Source: Cladocopium goreaui (taxonomy: Eukaryota > Sar > Dinophyceae > Suessiales > Symbiodiniaceae). From it: a stretch of 64,000 nt of DNA. The translations under genes and the position numbers were made by a program. Position 1 is the stretch's first letter. Each line of letters begins with the position of its first letter. This document shows positions 33,633-48,700 of the stretch, piece by piece. The notes beneath the pieces were generated by a model. That model made no database searches. It saw only the letters and a list, made by a program, of their open reading frames with translations, and was not told the origin of the DNA. Location: contig CAMXCT020006582.1 in the NCBI GenBank assembly GCA_947184155.2, positions 77,001-141,000 on the forward strand, in the 5' to 3' direction.

Positions 33633-33750
33633 TTCGAACCCGCCCGCTCCAGCAACCTCTGCAGTTCTGCGCGGCTTACGAAGCCATCGCCGTTCTCGTC
33701 CAGGCGGTCGAAGCTGCTGCGCAGCAGCTTGGCCGAGAGCAGGTCGCGGC
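33633..33750 (-). CDS. CDPK exon, EF-hand 3
   Basis: After CCCCAG|GCC the frame reads RDLLSAKLLRSSFDRLDENG and then DGFVSRAELQRLLERAG. The loop DENGDGFVSRAE has all canonical calcium ligands (D1, N3, D5, E12). Its 3' limit is uncertain; several GC donors are possible. Confidence 0.82.
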
Positions 33751-36700
33751 CTGGGGAAGGGATGGGAAGCTGGGCAGTTGAGGTTACTCTTATGGCCTAA
33801 CTGATGACTGTAACCATGGTAGAACCCCATAAGTTCATCCTTGTAACCATGGTTCTATATATGGTTATATAATGTTATATATGTTATATATCCATGGTTA
33901 CACTTATAAAAAGCGAACTGCACTTCCAAGTGATATGAAGAAAAAACATGAAAAACCCACGAGCGATAACATCTCCCATGGAGAATCCATTGGTCCACAA
34001 ACTGGTTGGCTAATTCCATAGCCCGTCTTCGTGGAGCTTACCACGGAAAATATGGGGATCACATGGGGGCGCAATGGGAGAATACTGCAAATATCATTGG
34101 AGATACCATCTGGTTATGACTAACATAGCCATGGAAAATCACCATTTGTAATAGGTAAACCATCTATCAATGGGCCATTTTCCATGGCTATGTTAAATAA
34201 CCAGAGGGTAATGAAACAGCTTTCCAAAAATCCTCAGGTTCACAAAAATCGTTGGGCGGAGATGGGCCATACCATAGCGACCTTTGCCATAGCAGCTATA
34301 GCATGGCTCATCTTTGAGACTTGATACAGACCCTCTCTCCAAGTAACATAGATCCCGCCAAATAGGGTAGTGGAAGTCGATTTTCCTCTAAACATGTCTA
34401 TGTTAGCGGGAAGAATGGGAAAGTTCCCATTCTTCGAGACTTCAATCACTTGGCCGCTCGAAAATTCCCCCATCCCTGTCCCTGTTGGAGATATAATGGT
34501 ATATATAATAGGTAAATAATGGGTATGCTATATAATTAATGGCCATATAATACTTGAGCATTAAACATTGGGAGAACATTCCTGCCCCTCTTCCAGGTCT
34601 TCCAAGTCTTCCAGGTCCAAGCAACAGGACGGCACTAAAGCAGCCACAAAACGAGAGAATTCCACGGCCCCGCCGCCGTCCCTTAAGAGACGCACGGCGG
34701 CCTGTCCTTGGTGGCGCCGGCTGGGGCCCATGGTTTACCTTAATGCATCTGATCAAGTCTCACTGGCATATCATCACCTCACTTTGGGAGCATTATATAA
34801 CTATAGTAACTACTAGATATATATATATATATTATATATAATTATATATATATATCAAATATCTATCTATCTATCTATCTATCTCTCTTTCTCTCTCTCT
34901 CCATCGCCCTCTCCGGGAGTTCAGCATCTTGCTGAAGGCGAGCCAAGGACAGCTGTTTTTTTTATCTCATTTACTTAGCCCCCAGTTGCCCCCAGTTGCC
35001 CAAAAATATGTACAAATGCCCTCCCGAGCTGAAGAAAATCCATGGATTTCGAAGAGTTCCCTCCGAGATCATTGTCCCATGGCCACTGGCAGCCCAGCTT
35101 CTGGCTTGCTCTGGCTGCAGCCCTGCCTTTGTCAAGGCTTCAGTGAGCTCGCCCCGATCCAACCTCGGTGAGCCCCAAGGCTGGGCGGCTGAACCGGGGA
35201 TAGGAAGGCGTTTCGTGGTTGAAAAACCCATAGAATTACCATCCAGTCAAAGATATAGGGGGTTCTAACATGTTCTAACATCTTCTAACCCACTTACTGA
35301 CCACTTATAGCCACACCAGGGGTCCATCGGTCACCAAGGTACATGCCGTTCCCATCCTTGTCCATGGATTCGAAAAGCTGTGTCAGCTCGCCTCGGTATT
35401 CACAAGAGGGGTCACTTCATTGAAAACAGATCCGGATTTTGGGGATGAGTTCTGATGAGTTTGGGAATTTCTCCTGGTGTTTTTTCACTTACCATAGTTA
35501 GAACATGCCCGCAGCAACTTGGACGCTGGAATGACCTTGGAAGCCCCTCACCCTCGGTCGCCGAGCTGCGTAGTTGAGCCAATGGCAGTTGGGAGGCCAT
35601 ATCTAAAAGCACGGCCTTTCAGCGCCATGAATGACTGATACAACGCCCTGCGGCCTCCAAGCCACTTCCAGCTTGGATCATCTGCCAAACCTATCCAGTT
35701 CAAGCCTCGGCTTCACCTATATATCGCTGCTATGGAATCCCCAACATCTTCCCGTCGCGGCCTGCGCCAAAGCATTGGTTCGGTGAAACTGAAGTAGGCC
35801 TTGGATAGCTTGACCTCTCTAGCTATTTTTGGTCGAAGGTTTCAAAATCACTAGGCTTTGGCATGAGGACATTGCCGCTAAGCATATGATATAAAATATG
35901 ACTGACTATTCATGGATATGACCAGCATGATGTCATGGTGATATCATTTTTACCAGGGCTTCCAACGCTTTGCCGTACAGCTGGAAATTTACAGCACGCA
36001 GAAGTTGACCACCATGGGTTTAGCATCCAAAAAACTTAATCACACCAGGAGTACTTCAAACCTAGCTAGTCACAAATGAACCTGGGGGTAATCTCTCTTA
36101 ACATCGATATCCTAGTCCTTCATCTTAGCTCGTGTATGGCACCTACATAGGAGTCACCAAATAGATAGAATTGGATGTTGGTTTGTTTACATGTATGTAT
36201 GATTTTATCTATTCATGCACATATGCATAATACACGATAAGTTTGAGTATGTAATTATATGTGTATATATATATTTATATATACATAATCATCACCCTAC
36301 ATGTGCATACATCTATCTTCTGCATCTGTATATCTGTATAAGTATATGTATGTTATATGTGTGGGGGTGTTCAAACCAAGCGTGAGGTTTTGGCTCAAAC
36401 CAAGCGTCTATCAACTTGTCCAGCACCGAGAACTTGCTCTCCTTCAGGAGCAAAGCTTGAGGCAGGGCGCGCTTATGGGCGCCAATGGCTAAACAAATGG
36501 GTACCCTGGTTCTCTCATCCATAACTATGTCTATATATATATATACTGTGGCGGACCAGCACTTAGAATTTAAAAAAAAAAGATTAAAGTTTTAGAATAT
36601 GGATTTATGTTAATTTTTAACATACTTGAGCCCGGGGTGAAAAGCACTAAGAATATTCAAATCGAGGGGGTACACATAGAATATTTTTGTAGTATGCTGT

Positions 36701-39700
36701 CTTAAGGAAAAACTAGCTACATCCGACCATATATCCCAGTAATTCCCAATAAAAATCATTACCTCCAAGCCTCCTCTCGCTCTCTCTCTCTCTCTCTATC
36801 CCCGTTCCTGTTTTTTTTTTTGGGTTTCCCCATCAATCTATGGTACTCTACCGTGCTACCGCATGAGTACCTCAATGTATGGGTTCGCAAATCTCAATGG
36901 AAAACGAACAAAACCCAATACATCAACACAACAAGAACATGGTTTACAATAACAAACTCAACAGTAAACTTGTTGGTTCGGTACCTTCTTTGATGGACTA
37001 TCAGTGACTATGTAGTTGTGGCCATATTCTAAGTGCATTTACTGCCCATAAGCGCACAGTTATACAGGCAAAAGCAGCAAGTGCAAAACCGGTTGGTGCT
37101 GTACCATGCGTGTTTTGCTGCAGTACCAAAAACAACTGTAAACCATGAGGTACCGTACTGAGATTTATCGGCGATCATGAACTCAACAGTTGCATTTTGT
37201 TTATGTTTTGTTGGTATTGTACACGGCTTGTCTTGCAGTAACAAACTCAACTATATATAAACTGTTCAGTTCTGTATCTTGCTTGATGGACAAAGTGACT
37301 CTGGCAGTTGTGTGCATATTCTAAGTGCATTTGCTGCGCAGAAACGCACACTTTTACACGAAAACAACTGCCAAACGGTTGGTACTCTACCGTGCGTGTT
37401 TTGCACTACCAGATGCAAGAACTGTAAGCCATGCGGTGCTCTGCTGAAATTGTTGTGCAAACGTGAACTCAACTGTTTCATGATTTGGTACTGTACAGTG
37501 CTTGTTTTGCAACAAAGAACTCAACTATAAACTGTCCGGTTCTGTATCTTATTTGATGGAATACGCGACTCTGGCAGTTGTGGCCATATTCTAACTGCAT
37601 TCACTGTCCAGAAATGCACAGTTTTACACAAGCAAAAATAACAAATGCCAACCGGTTGGTACTGTACCATGCATGTGTTGCAGCACCAAATGCAACAACA
37701 GTAAACCATGTGGTGATGTACTGAGATTGTTTGCGATCATGACTCAACATTTGTACACTGTGTAGTACTGTATCTTGCTTGTTTTGCAGTAACAAATTCA
37801 ACTGTAAACTGTTCGGTTGTGTACCTTTCTTGATGGACTATCAGTGACAATGTGGTTGTGACCATATTCTCAGTGCATTCACTGCCCATAAATGCACAAT
37901 TTTACATCAACAAAAACAACAACTTCCAACCAGCTATTACTGTACCATGAGTGTGTTTCGCAGAACGAATTGCGACAACTGCAAGCCGATGTGGTGATGT
38001 ACTGAGATTGTTTTGATACAGCTGCATTTGTTTTGCAATTTACCTTTGTTATGAAGGAAGTAACGAACCCAGCTGTATGTTCCTGTTCTTTGTCTTGATT
38101 GATTTTCAAAGTGACCATGTTAGTTGTGATCATATTCTAAGTGCATTTGCTGCCCATAAATTAAATGCACAGTTATACAGGCAAACGGCAGACGCAACAA
38201 CTGCAAACGGGTTGGGAATGTACCATGCGGCGACCATACGTGTTTTGCAGTGCCAAATGCAAAAAATGTAAACCATGTGGTGTTGTACTGAGGTAGTTTT
38301 GCAATTATTAACTCAGCAGTTGCAATTTGTTGGGAACTGGACCTTGCTTGCTTTGCAGTAACAAATTCAACTGTAAACTGTTTGGTTATGCACCTTCCTT
38401 GATGGACCAAGCGACCCTGGCAACTCTGACAATATTCTAAGTGCATTCATTGCCCATAAATGCACAGCTTTACACAAGCAAAAACACAACTGCCAACCAG
38501 CTGGTACTGTACCATGAGTGTGTTTTGCAGAACGAAATGCAGCAACTGCAAGTCTATGTGGTACTGTACTGAAATTGTTTTGCAATCATGAACTCAGCAG
38601 TTACAAACTTTTTTGCACTGTACCTTGATTGTTTTGTGCATTCACTACCCATACATGGACAGGTTTACACAAGCAAAAACAACAACTGCCAACCAGCTGG
38701 TACTGTACCATGCGTGTTTTGCAGTATCAGGTGCTAGAACTGTAAAGCATATGGTGCTCGGATGAAATTGTGGTGCAATTATGAACTCAACAGCTGCAAA
38801 CTGTTTGACACTGTACCTTGCTTGCTTCGCAGTAAGGAACTCAACTGCAAACCGTTCGGTTATGTGCCTTCCTTGACCTTGACCATATTCTAAGTGCATT
38901 CACTGCCTATAAATGCACAATTTTACACAAACAAAAACAACAACTGCCAACCAGCTGGTACTGTACCAAGAGGGTTTTTGCAGAACGAATTGCAACAACT
39001 GCAAGCTGATGTGGTGATGTACTGAGATTGTTTTGAGACAGCTGCATTTGTTTTGCAATTTACCTTTGTTTTGAAGGAATTAACGAACCCAACCCAACTG
39101 TATGTTTCTGTTCTTTGTCTTGATTGATTTTGAAAGTGACTATGTTAGTTGTGATCATATTTTAAGTGCATTTGCTGCCCATAAATTAAATGCACAGTTA
39201 TACAGGCAAACGGCAGACGCAACAACTGCAAACGGGTTGGGAATGTACCATGCGGCGACCATACGTGTTTTGCAGTGCCAGATGCAAAAAATGTAAACCA
39301 TGTGGCGTTGTACTGAGGTAGTTTTGCAATTATTAACTCAGCAGTTGCAATTTGTTGGGAACTGGACCTTGCTTGCTTTGCAGTAACAAATTCAACTGTA
39401 AACTGTTTGGTTCTGCACCTTCCTTGATGGACCAAGCGACTCTGGCAACTCTGACAATATTCTAAGTGCATTCGCTGCCCATAAATGCGCAGCTTTACAC
39501 AAGCAAAAACACAACTGCCAACCAGCTGGTACTGTACCATGAGTGTGTTTTGCAGAACGAAATGCAGCAACTGCAAGTCTACGTGGTACTGTACTGAAAT
39601 TGTTTTGCAATCATGAACTCAGCAGTTGCAAACTTTTTGGCACTGTACCTTGATTGTTTTGTGCATTCACTACCCATACATGGACAGGTTTACACAAGCA

Positions 39701-42700
39701 AAAACAACAACTGCCAACCAGCTGGTACTGTACCATGCGTGTTTTGCAGTACCAGGTGCAAGAACTGTAAAGCATATGGTGCTCGGATGACATTGTGTTG
39801 CAACTATGAACTCAACAGCTGCAAACTGTTTGACACTGTACCTTGCTTGCTTCGCAGTAAGGAACTCAACTGCAAACTGTTCGGTCATGTGCCTTCCTTG
39901 ACCTTGACCATATTCTAAGTGCATTCACTGCCTATAAATGCACAATTTTACACAAACAAAAACAACAACTGCCAACCAGCTGGTACTGTACCATGAGTGT
40001 GTTTTGCGAACGAATTGCAACAACTGCAAGCCGATGTGGTGATGTACTGAGATTGTTTTGATACAGCTGCATTTGTTTTGCAATTTACCTTTGTTTTGAA
40101 GGAATTAACGAACCCAACCCAACTGTATGTTTCTGTTCTTTGTCTTGGTTGATTTTCAAAGTGACTATGTTAGTTGTGATCATATTCTAAGTGCATTTGC
40201 TGCCCATAAATTAAGTGCACAGTTATACAGGCAAACGGCAGACGCAACAACTGCAAACGGGTTGGGAATGTACCATGCGGCGACCATACGTGTTTTGCAG
40301 TGCCAGATGCAAAAAATGTAAACCATGTGGCGTTGTACTGAGGTAGTTTTGCAATTATTAACTCAGCAGTTGCAATTTGTTGGGAACTGGACCTTGCTTG
40401 CTTTGCAGCAACAAATTCAACTGTAAACTGTTTGGTTCTGCACCTTCCTTGATGGACCAAGCGACTCTGGCAACCCTGATAATATTCTAAGTGCATTCGC
40501 TGCCCATAAATGCACAGCTTTACACAAGCAAAAACACAACTGCCAACCAGCTGGTACTGTACCATGAGTGTGTTTTGCAGAACGAAATGCAGCAACTGCA
40601 AGTCTACGTGGTACTGTACTGAAATTGTTTTGCAATCATGAACTCAGCAGTTGCAAACTTTTTGGCACTGTACCTTGATTGTTTTGTGCATTCACTACCC
40701 ATACATGGACAGGTTTACACAAGCAAAAACAACAACTGCCAACCAGCTGGTACTGTACCATGCGTGTTTTGCAGTACCAGGTGCAAGAACTGTAAAGCAT
40801 ACGGTGCTCGGATGACATTGTGTTGCAATTAGGAACTCAACAGCTGCAAACTGTTTGACACTGTACCTTGCTTGCTTCGCAGTAAGGAACTCAACTGCAA
40901 ACTGTTCGGTTATGTGCCTTCCTTGACCTTGACCATATTCTAAGTGCATTCACTGCCTATAAATGCACAATTTTACACAAACAAAAACAACAACTGCCAA
41001 CCAGCTGGTATGTACCATGAGTGTGTTTTGCAGAACGAATTGCAACAACTGCAAGCCGATGTGGTGATGTACTGAGATTGTTTTGAGACAGCTGCATTTG
41101 CTTTGCAATTTACCTTTGTTTTGAAGGAATTAACGAACCCAACCCAACTGTATGTTTCTTTTCTTTGCCTTGCTTGATGTACAAAGTGACTAATTATGTA
41201 CGAACCCAATGTGGTTGTTTTAGACACAAATTCAACAGTTGTGTCCAAAACGATTGTGGGTTTTGAGACGCCTCGAAAACGGCTGTGACACACACGATTT
41301 TTATGGTTTTCTCTTAATATCAAACTATACATAAACATCCAAAATATTCTAAGTGTGTGGGGCCTTTTTATTTTTTAAATTCTATGTGTGAATTAACGCA
41401 ACTCAACAACATATGAAAACAGATATATCCTGGACTCACGTTAAACACGGAAGTTTGATTTTCCCATATTCTAACTGCTGGTCCTCCACTGTAATGTGAT
41501 ATGTCTGTACATGTGATATGTCTATTTAACAAAAATAATAATGCATATATTTAAGGTATATGTATATGTAAGCTATGTAGAAATACATTAAGGCGCACTA
41601 TGCAGCAAAATAGTTAAAACTATAGGTGTTCATCCCAAACAAATACCTTTTTGCAGGTGTTGATTCCGCAATATCCTTAGCAAATCATACCCAATACACC
41701 TGATGATTTCCCCTTTTTTGTTCATGGTTGTTGCCTAATCGCCCTATTGAATGTTCACCCTGCCGATTTTCCTGACCCTTTAACTCTCCCACAGCCAAAA
41801 AAATGTCCTACACGTGAAAGAAATCAAATCGCCAAAAATGAACGGTCAAGCATTCAATCCTCCAACAAGAAATATATTGAACACAATTGGGGGAAAAAAA
41901 ACTCTGGAGGTTTCCAATCCATGAGGATTAGCCCTATAGTTATCATCCATGTGATTTTCGACATTTTTCCCATGAAATTTCCCATGAAATAACCATCCAG
42001 CTATCAAGGCAAGCATCGATCACGTGACTGCAGCCATCGATGCGCCAGAATTTGCCTCATCTGCGACCTGCGGCGGTGGCCAAACGAGCAGGCCGTAGGT
42101 TCACGCAATTTGTGGTGGATCGAAATGTGACCCATAAAGACTAACCTATGGATATTCCATGGATAGTCCATGATATGTTCAAAAAAAAGCCATTGTGAAT
42201 GGACAAGTTGGATATGTTGCAATAAGTGTGATGGATCATGAATGATTTATGGATAAGTGTGGATAAGTTATACCATGTTGTACCCAATACGCCTGTAATA
42301 ACCCAGTTAGGCAATGGACCTGAGAAGGCTCCATTTTGGGATCCTTGCCCCAGACCAATGACCGCATCATGCCACGGGTTCGTCTGGCGGTCTGGTGCGG
42401 AACTGGCATTTGCCAGCTCATGGATTGTGAGAATGCCCAATGTCTTGGAAACTACCCTCTGGTAAACTAACATAACTATTGAAAATTGCCATTTATAGTT
42501 GATTTACCAATTAATAATGGTGATTTTCTATCGCTACGTTAGTTTACCAGAGGGTATAATCAAACTCATCAACCAACTATCATCGGTTCTATCCACACAT
42601 ATCCCCATCTGATGCTTTTCTTCTTTCCTATGGCCAACCAATCCTCAACTCCTCAACCAACCAAGCCCTATCCTGCATCAACCACAGAATCATTTTTGGG

Positions 42701-45700
42701 GATCGGTTGATCCCGGTTTCTGTAGGGGTCGCACCTGGAAGGCTCCTCATAGGCCAACATTTCCTTCACCAGGTCATCCGCAGCCGCTCCGCAGCGCAGC
42801 CTCGCAAGGTCGGGGCCTCGCTTCTGGCGCTCCAGGTAGGCCTGAAAAAATGGGGGATGGCCATGGGAACCCAAGAAATCTCAGGTACAAAAGCCACCAA
42901 AAATATGTGTTTTTGTTGCCACCAAACATGGAGAATTAAACCTTGCTTAAAAACATGTGAAAACTTGAAAAGCTGAGGATGAATAGGATGAATTGGGATT
43001 TGAAGCAGCTAAAAAGGTGACAAAAAGGTGACTTAACCATCGAAGAATGGACCCCGAGAATCGCAGAGAATTGCCTTCCGATGCTCATTTTTCAGGGTCT
43101 ACATCGGTGGGATCGATATGATTTGATATGATTCCAGTAGTAAATGGATAGTACAATTCACGTCAATTAATCAGCCTACGTCCCAATATGGACTTGACAT
43201 ATTGGATGTCTGTGTTTGAAGGCCATTTGAAGTGTCAAATCAGTCCTTCCAGTGATTCGGAGACGCCCTCATTTGAGCTCCTCTGAGGGGAATATATGGC
43301 CATCACATTCGGGGGGAAATGGGTTTTACATCCACCAAACCAAATGCTTCTGACCAATAATACTTGGAATCAACATGTGTAAAAACCGAGAAAACCTTGC
43401 CTTGGTGCCTTCAAAAAAGATCAGTCATCCAAAGAATTTTCCTCATGCAGATCAACCAACTCAGCCAGCTCCGCCCACCTTGAGTTCGCTCCGCGATTCT
43501 CCCAAAGGCGGTCGAAAGGGATAGAAGTAATTGTAGTAACTTCCATCATCCTCGCATCTGAACATCGGCTGCATCGGCTCCATCTAGAAATGCCAAGGCG
43601 GAAAAAAAAAAAACAACCGCATTTTGCGCCTGTTTGAAGATGTGTGAAAGAAAAAACAAACACACATGAATTACACATGAATTTGTCTTCCATGTGTTAG
43701 GTTTGGTTTTAGTATATAGTGGTTTTTACTAAGATTGACCAACAATCTCCTAGTGGTAAAAAAATGGCATACGGTCTGGTATGCCATTTATCATCACGTA
43801 CCATTGGTTGTAAAGAGGGGTTCACCCCACCAACCAGTAGGATATCTATGGCTTTGATCGTATTGCATCGACACATATGTGCCATGAAAATGTTCCTAGC
43901 CCATACCATTATACTGGCTGGTGAATAGGTCTGCCCCTTTTGAGTTGTGATAATAATCCCCAATAAACATCAATAAACCAATTAGTCTAACCCCTTACGA
44001 TAACCTGTTTATCAGGGCACTTTTAGTGGCTGGGGATTCGCAGCCGGCATACCCCATTGTCAGGACACAGCCATTTCCAGAATTTCACTGCTTAAATCAA
44101 CTTCCCTACTTTTTTGTGGTTAAACCATCATATAAGCGTCATGTTTGATGGTTTATCATGGTTTATCATGGTTTTCCGCATGTTTAAAGCACCATTTCTG
44201 CTTGGTTTCTCCTTTTTTCAACACCATTCCCCGTATCAAACTCCCGGCTCCTCCAAATTGCTGGGCTCCGTCTCTGGAGAGTCCCGGAGACGCCGCGGCC
44301 GGGTGCAGAGCAGCGCATACAAACAGCAGCCCAAGGACCAAACGTCACATTTGGCCTGAGATGATCTGATTAAAAATGGTGGTATAATGGGATTTTCTGG
44401 TGATTTTCTGGTGATTTCATGGTGATTTATAGGGATTTAATAGGACTTAAGCAATTAGAAATGGAGATGGGAATGGTAGGCCTGAAAAATAGGCCAAAAA
44501 TATATGGTACCTCCAATAGAATGGATCCTGGAATGGCCTGAGATGATCTGAGATGATTTTGACAGTCCCAACAGTAGCCTCCGGTCATTTGTTTATACCC
44601 TCTGGTAAACGTTTACATAACTATGGAAAATCACAATTCTCCATGGGAAAATCCACTATAAATGGCCATGTTCAATAGCTATGTTAAATTACCAGAGGGC
44701 GTTTGTTATTGAAAATCACCAATGGACCAATAGGTCATCAATTTGGCCTGAGATTCGGTTCGATTTAAAACGCCACCAATTCCGACCAATGGGATGAAAA
44801 AAGGTGGGAATGGTATGGGGATACAACCCCCAATATGAACTGCATGTATAAATATATATATATATGTACTATCATCAATATTATCACCCTTTTATCCTTA
44901 TTATATAGCACTAAACCACCATTTTTGCTTGGCAATTCGCAATTTACAATCACCCAACAGCATCTACTGAAAAATAGAAGGGCCGATCAACCATGATCAT
45001 TGGTTGTAAAGGGGGCTCACCCGTCCGTTAATCAACCTCAACCAACCAGTAGGAAAAGAACATCTATCATCACCCTACCAAGCTCAGGAGTTACCATTTA
45101 CACCTTAAGATATTTTATATAGAGAGATATGTGCTTAATTATTTATTATGTAATACATGGTGAATCTTAGATACCCGCCAAGAAGTCTCTATATTATATA
45201 TATATATATTTAGTTGGTTAGTACGGTTTACCATTGATAGCAAAAGATTAATGTACTATAAGTATCTATAAGTATCTAACCAAGGTTGACCCAGAATATA
45301 TGGATCTCCACAACTACCAATCCAGGATGATTGCTGGTTGAAGCAACACAACCAATCGCTGGTTGACCAACCATCAACGAGTTGGAAGGCCGTAAGTTGG
45401 GATCGTCATCCCATGCTTTCCATCCCACTTTCTTTGATGTCTCTCTTCATGTGAACAGTGGGAAGCATATCTTGAGTTGTCCAAAGTTTGGAGACTCAAA
45501 ACATCTGAAAATCCCATCTGGGTGAATCACAATCATAACCTGAAATCAGTCAGAATAAAGGGATCTTAGCACGGCCCAAACGCAGAACGCAAAGCGAGTT
45601 CCGGAACGTGCGTTCCGAACGCAGGGGGGGGTTCGAAGGAACATGCTAAGAAGGGCCGAAGGGGGGTAATTCATGATACCCTCTGGTAAACAAACATAGC

Positions 45701-48700
45701 TATTGAAAATGGCTATTTATAGTTGATTTACCAATTAAAAGTGATGATTTTCCATAGTTATGTTAGTCTACCAGAGGGTAATTCCACCTCCCAGTCCCAT
45801 CATTCCAGGCCATTCCAGGCTTCGCAACGTCGCGACGTGTCGCTGCCATGGCACGTTGAAGCTGCCGCGAATGACCTCAGGCGCCATGGTGGCCAGGGTG
45901 CCAGCAGCGTCGGCGGATTTGAAGGACTCGGCCTGGGGGTTCGAGTCTTTGGATCATCCGAAAAAATGAACCGGGTGAATGGTGTTTTTATATGGTTGTT
46001 TAATATGTGTTTTATGCCACTAAGGGTTCATGGTTGCTTAACTTATATATATGTAACATATATATATATCCCATTTAACCAATATCCCATTTATCTCCAT
46101 TTATCCCATGGGTCAACGGCTTTTCATGTCCCATTTTTGGTCACATCATCCATCCCTTAACCTGAGACCCTGAGACAGGTTGAAGTGGTGCGGGATACCC
46201 TCTGGTAATTTAACGTAGCTATTGAAAATACACCGTTTATAGTTGATTTACCTATTCAAAATGGTGATTTTCTATAGTTATGTTAGTTTACCAGAGGGTA
46301 GTAAGGCACCAAAAATGTGGGTATGAGTCGAAAATGGAGGCAGAGGACCACATGCGTTGGTCATTTGCTTTGTCTGAAAACAGGGCGCTCATAAATTCGA
46401 TGCTTGATCATCACTTTCCCCATTGAAATTGCCACATCCCACGGACCCATATATATATATATGTGTGTGTGTGTATGCATATACATACATACATATACAT
46501 GTATATATATATGCCCTAATTAGCCCTAATTGTTGGTTACATCCCCTGCACATGAGGCCCATGACTTTCGGCGCGGTGGACTTTCCCACCTCTGAGGGTG
46601 GAAAGAGCTCTGCTAAGCCGACGTCAATCACCACCGCTTCAGGGGGCTCAATGGAGCACAGCCTTAGGCTTTCAGGGCCCAGGGGGATGCCCAGGGGGAT
46701 GCCCAGGGGGATGCCCAGGGCCCATTTCCATTCCGAGCCAAGGGAATTCCCAAAACTTCCAGGGCTCATCTCGCCAAAACCATTCAGAGTCCAGAGTGTC
46801 CCTTTTACCCATGAGGTTTTTCGGTTGTTCTTGTAATTTACGGGCAGTATGACATTGGATGTGCCGTTGGTTCATATATATATATACATACATACATACA
46901 CCTCAAATATCCTACAATTGCTCTTGAGTTGGCCAGTTGACGTTGACTATGTTGGACCGATCATTGCTCCATCATTTATTGCTAGCCAAATCAGAAACAG
47001 TTTTGCTTCAGGCAAGGAAAACCTACTCCCAATGAAGCAACGCCCCCAACGAAACCAACTCAAGACTGAATTTCAATGCAAAGTTTGGTGTGTTCACACC
47101 GCAGGAATGTGTCCAAACCTGTATTAGTTGGACCTTCACACCTCACAAATGAACAATGTATATATAGTAATTTTCAACCAGGGGGGTTCATTCATAGCAT
47201 CTATATCCTCTCCCAGGCCCAATGAAATCCAGTGGCATGATATTCTCCAATTTCAGATCTTTGTGCATGACGCCTTTGGCGTGGCAATACGCGACACCTG
47301 CTCCGTGGCCGTGCTGAAAACTGTGCAGCGAAATGGCCAGAAACCTCGGCACCTGGCATGCAAAAATACCTAGAACCCCTAAACCCCATAGGTTTGAAAT
47401 CAAAAACCAATCTTGAACATGTCCCAAACTATTAGAGCCCCCAAAAAGAAACATCGGTTTGACGGTTTGACGTTTCACTGTGTATCAAACGAAACATGAA
47501 AACAGCTGAGTCGGAAGGCTCCCACAGAAAGACTTGGGATCCACGACCTTCGCAGGCTTGGCGGAAGACCACGGCGACCCAACCTGGCGTGACGGCGTGA
47601 CCCAAGGCTGGGAAAAATCTTAGATAGAACATGATAGAACAAATCATCGGCAAATCCAAGGAGATCTACGGACTTTTTCTTGGCTGGGACAGTGACGCCA
47701 GAGCAGTCATGCCCCAAACAAATTGGTCATTTCATCCCATATTTTTTCCAAAAAAAAAGAGCACCCTTCTGGTAGGAAAATGACTTCATCCGCAGCAGTA
47801 GTGTCTCCGCTACAAACAGAGTCTGCTGTGCTTGTCGAAGAAGAAGGATGATTCAAAGATCAAGAAACTGTGGTCTTTTGTCTCAAACGAACTCTCACAA
47901 CTGGGGTGTCTGGTCCTATAGGATTACCCTCTGGTAAACGTTTAAAAAAAAGCTATTGAAAATGGCTATAGAAATAGTGAGTGTTCCATCGTTTTCCCAT
48001 GAAAAATGGTGATTTTCCATAGTTTTTTCCCATGAAAAATGGTGATTTTCCATCGTTTTCCCATGAAAATTGCTGGATCTTTCCAGCAGCTTCCAGCTGA
48101 CAACGGCCTTCCGGCAGCTGCTTCCGCTCCGCGTAGGACTTCTCCACGGCTTCCAAAAGGTCACCACCTGGAACGATGGAAGCCCTGGGCCTTGCAAATG
48201 GTGGGTTTTGCCATCACTAAAATGGATCATAGATATCTATATATATATCTACATAATATATCTATATCTATATCATTCTACATCTATATGTATGTGTATA
48301 TATATAATGTCTATATATGTAATATAATATATATATATCATATGTATGTACATATATATATAATAATAATTAATATATATATATATATCATGGGGGTGCG
48401 TCAAAATGCCGGTATGGATCGACCCATGGTGATTCGGACGTATGGATCGGTCTGGATCACCTGCGTTTTGGTATGGATCGGGGGTATGGATCGGCCTGTG
48501 GCTTCAGGGAATGGATCGGGCTGCACCTTTTGACTCGCAGCCATATATTTTATACACAATATAATAAATATTAATATATATATATATGTATTATATATCA
48601 CTATTGCATATATATTATATTCGTATTATAATATATAAGAATATGATACCAGTGTCGAACTCAAAATCTGTGTTGGTTTGTTCAGAAAATTGGTTGACTA

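Noticed and set aside
37029-41338. ORFs repeated every 1,025 bp in the large element
   Set aside because: They recur with the satellite unit in both strands, differ by stops between copies and show no coding bias.
47218-47352. Longer catalytic-loop exon starting at CATGCCAG|GTGCCG
   Set aside because: It would insert VPRFLAISLHSFQHGHGA before VAYCHAKG; the acceptor at 47298 joins RQACEG-VAYCHAKG perfectly instead.
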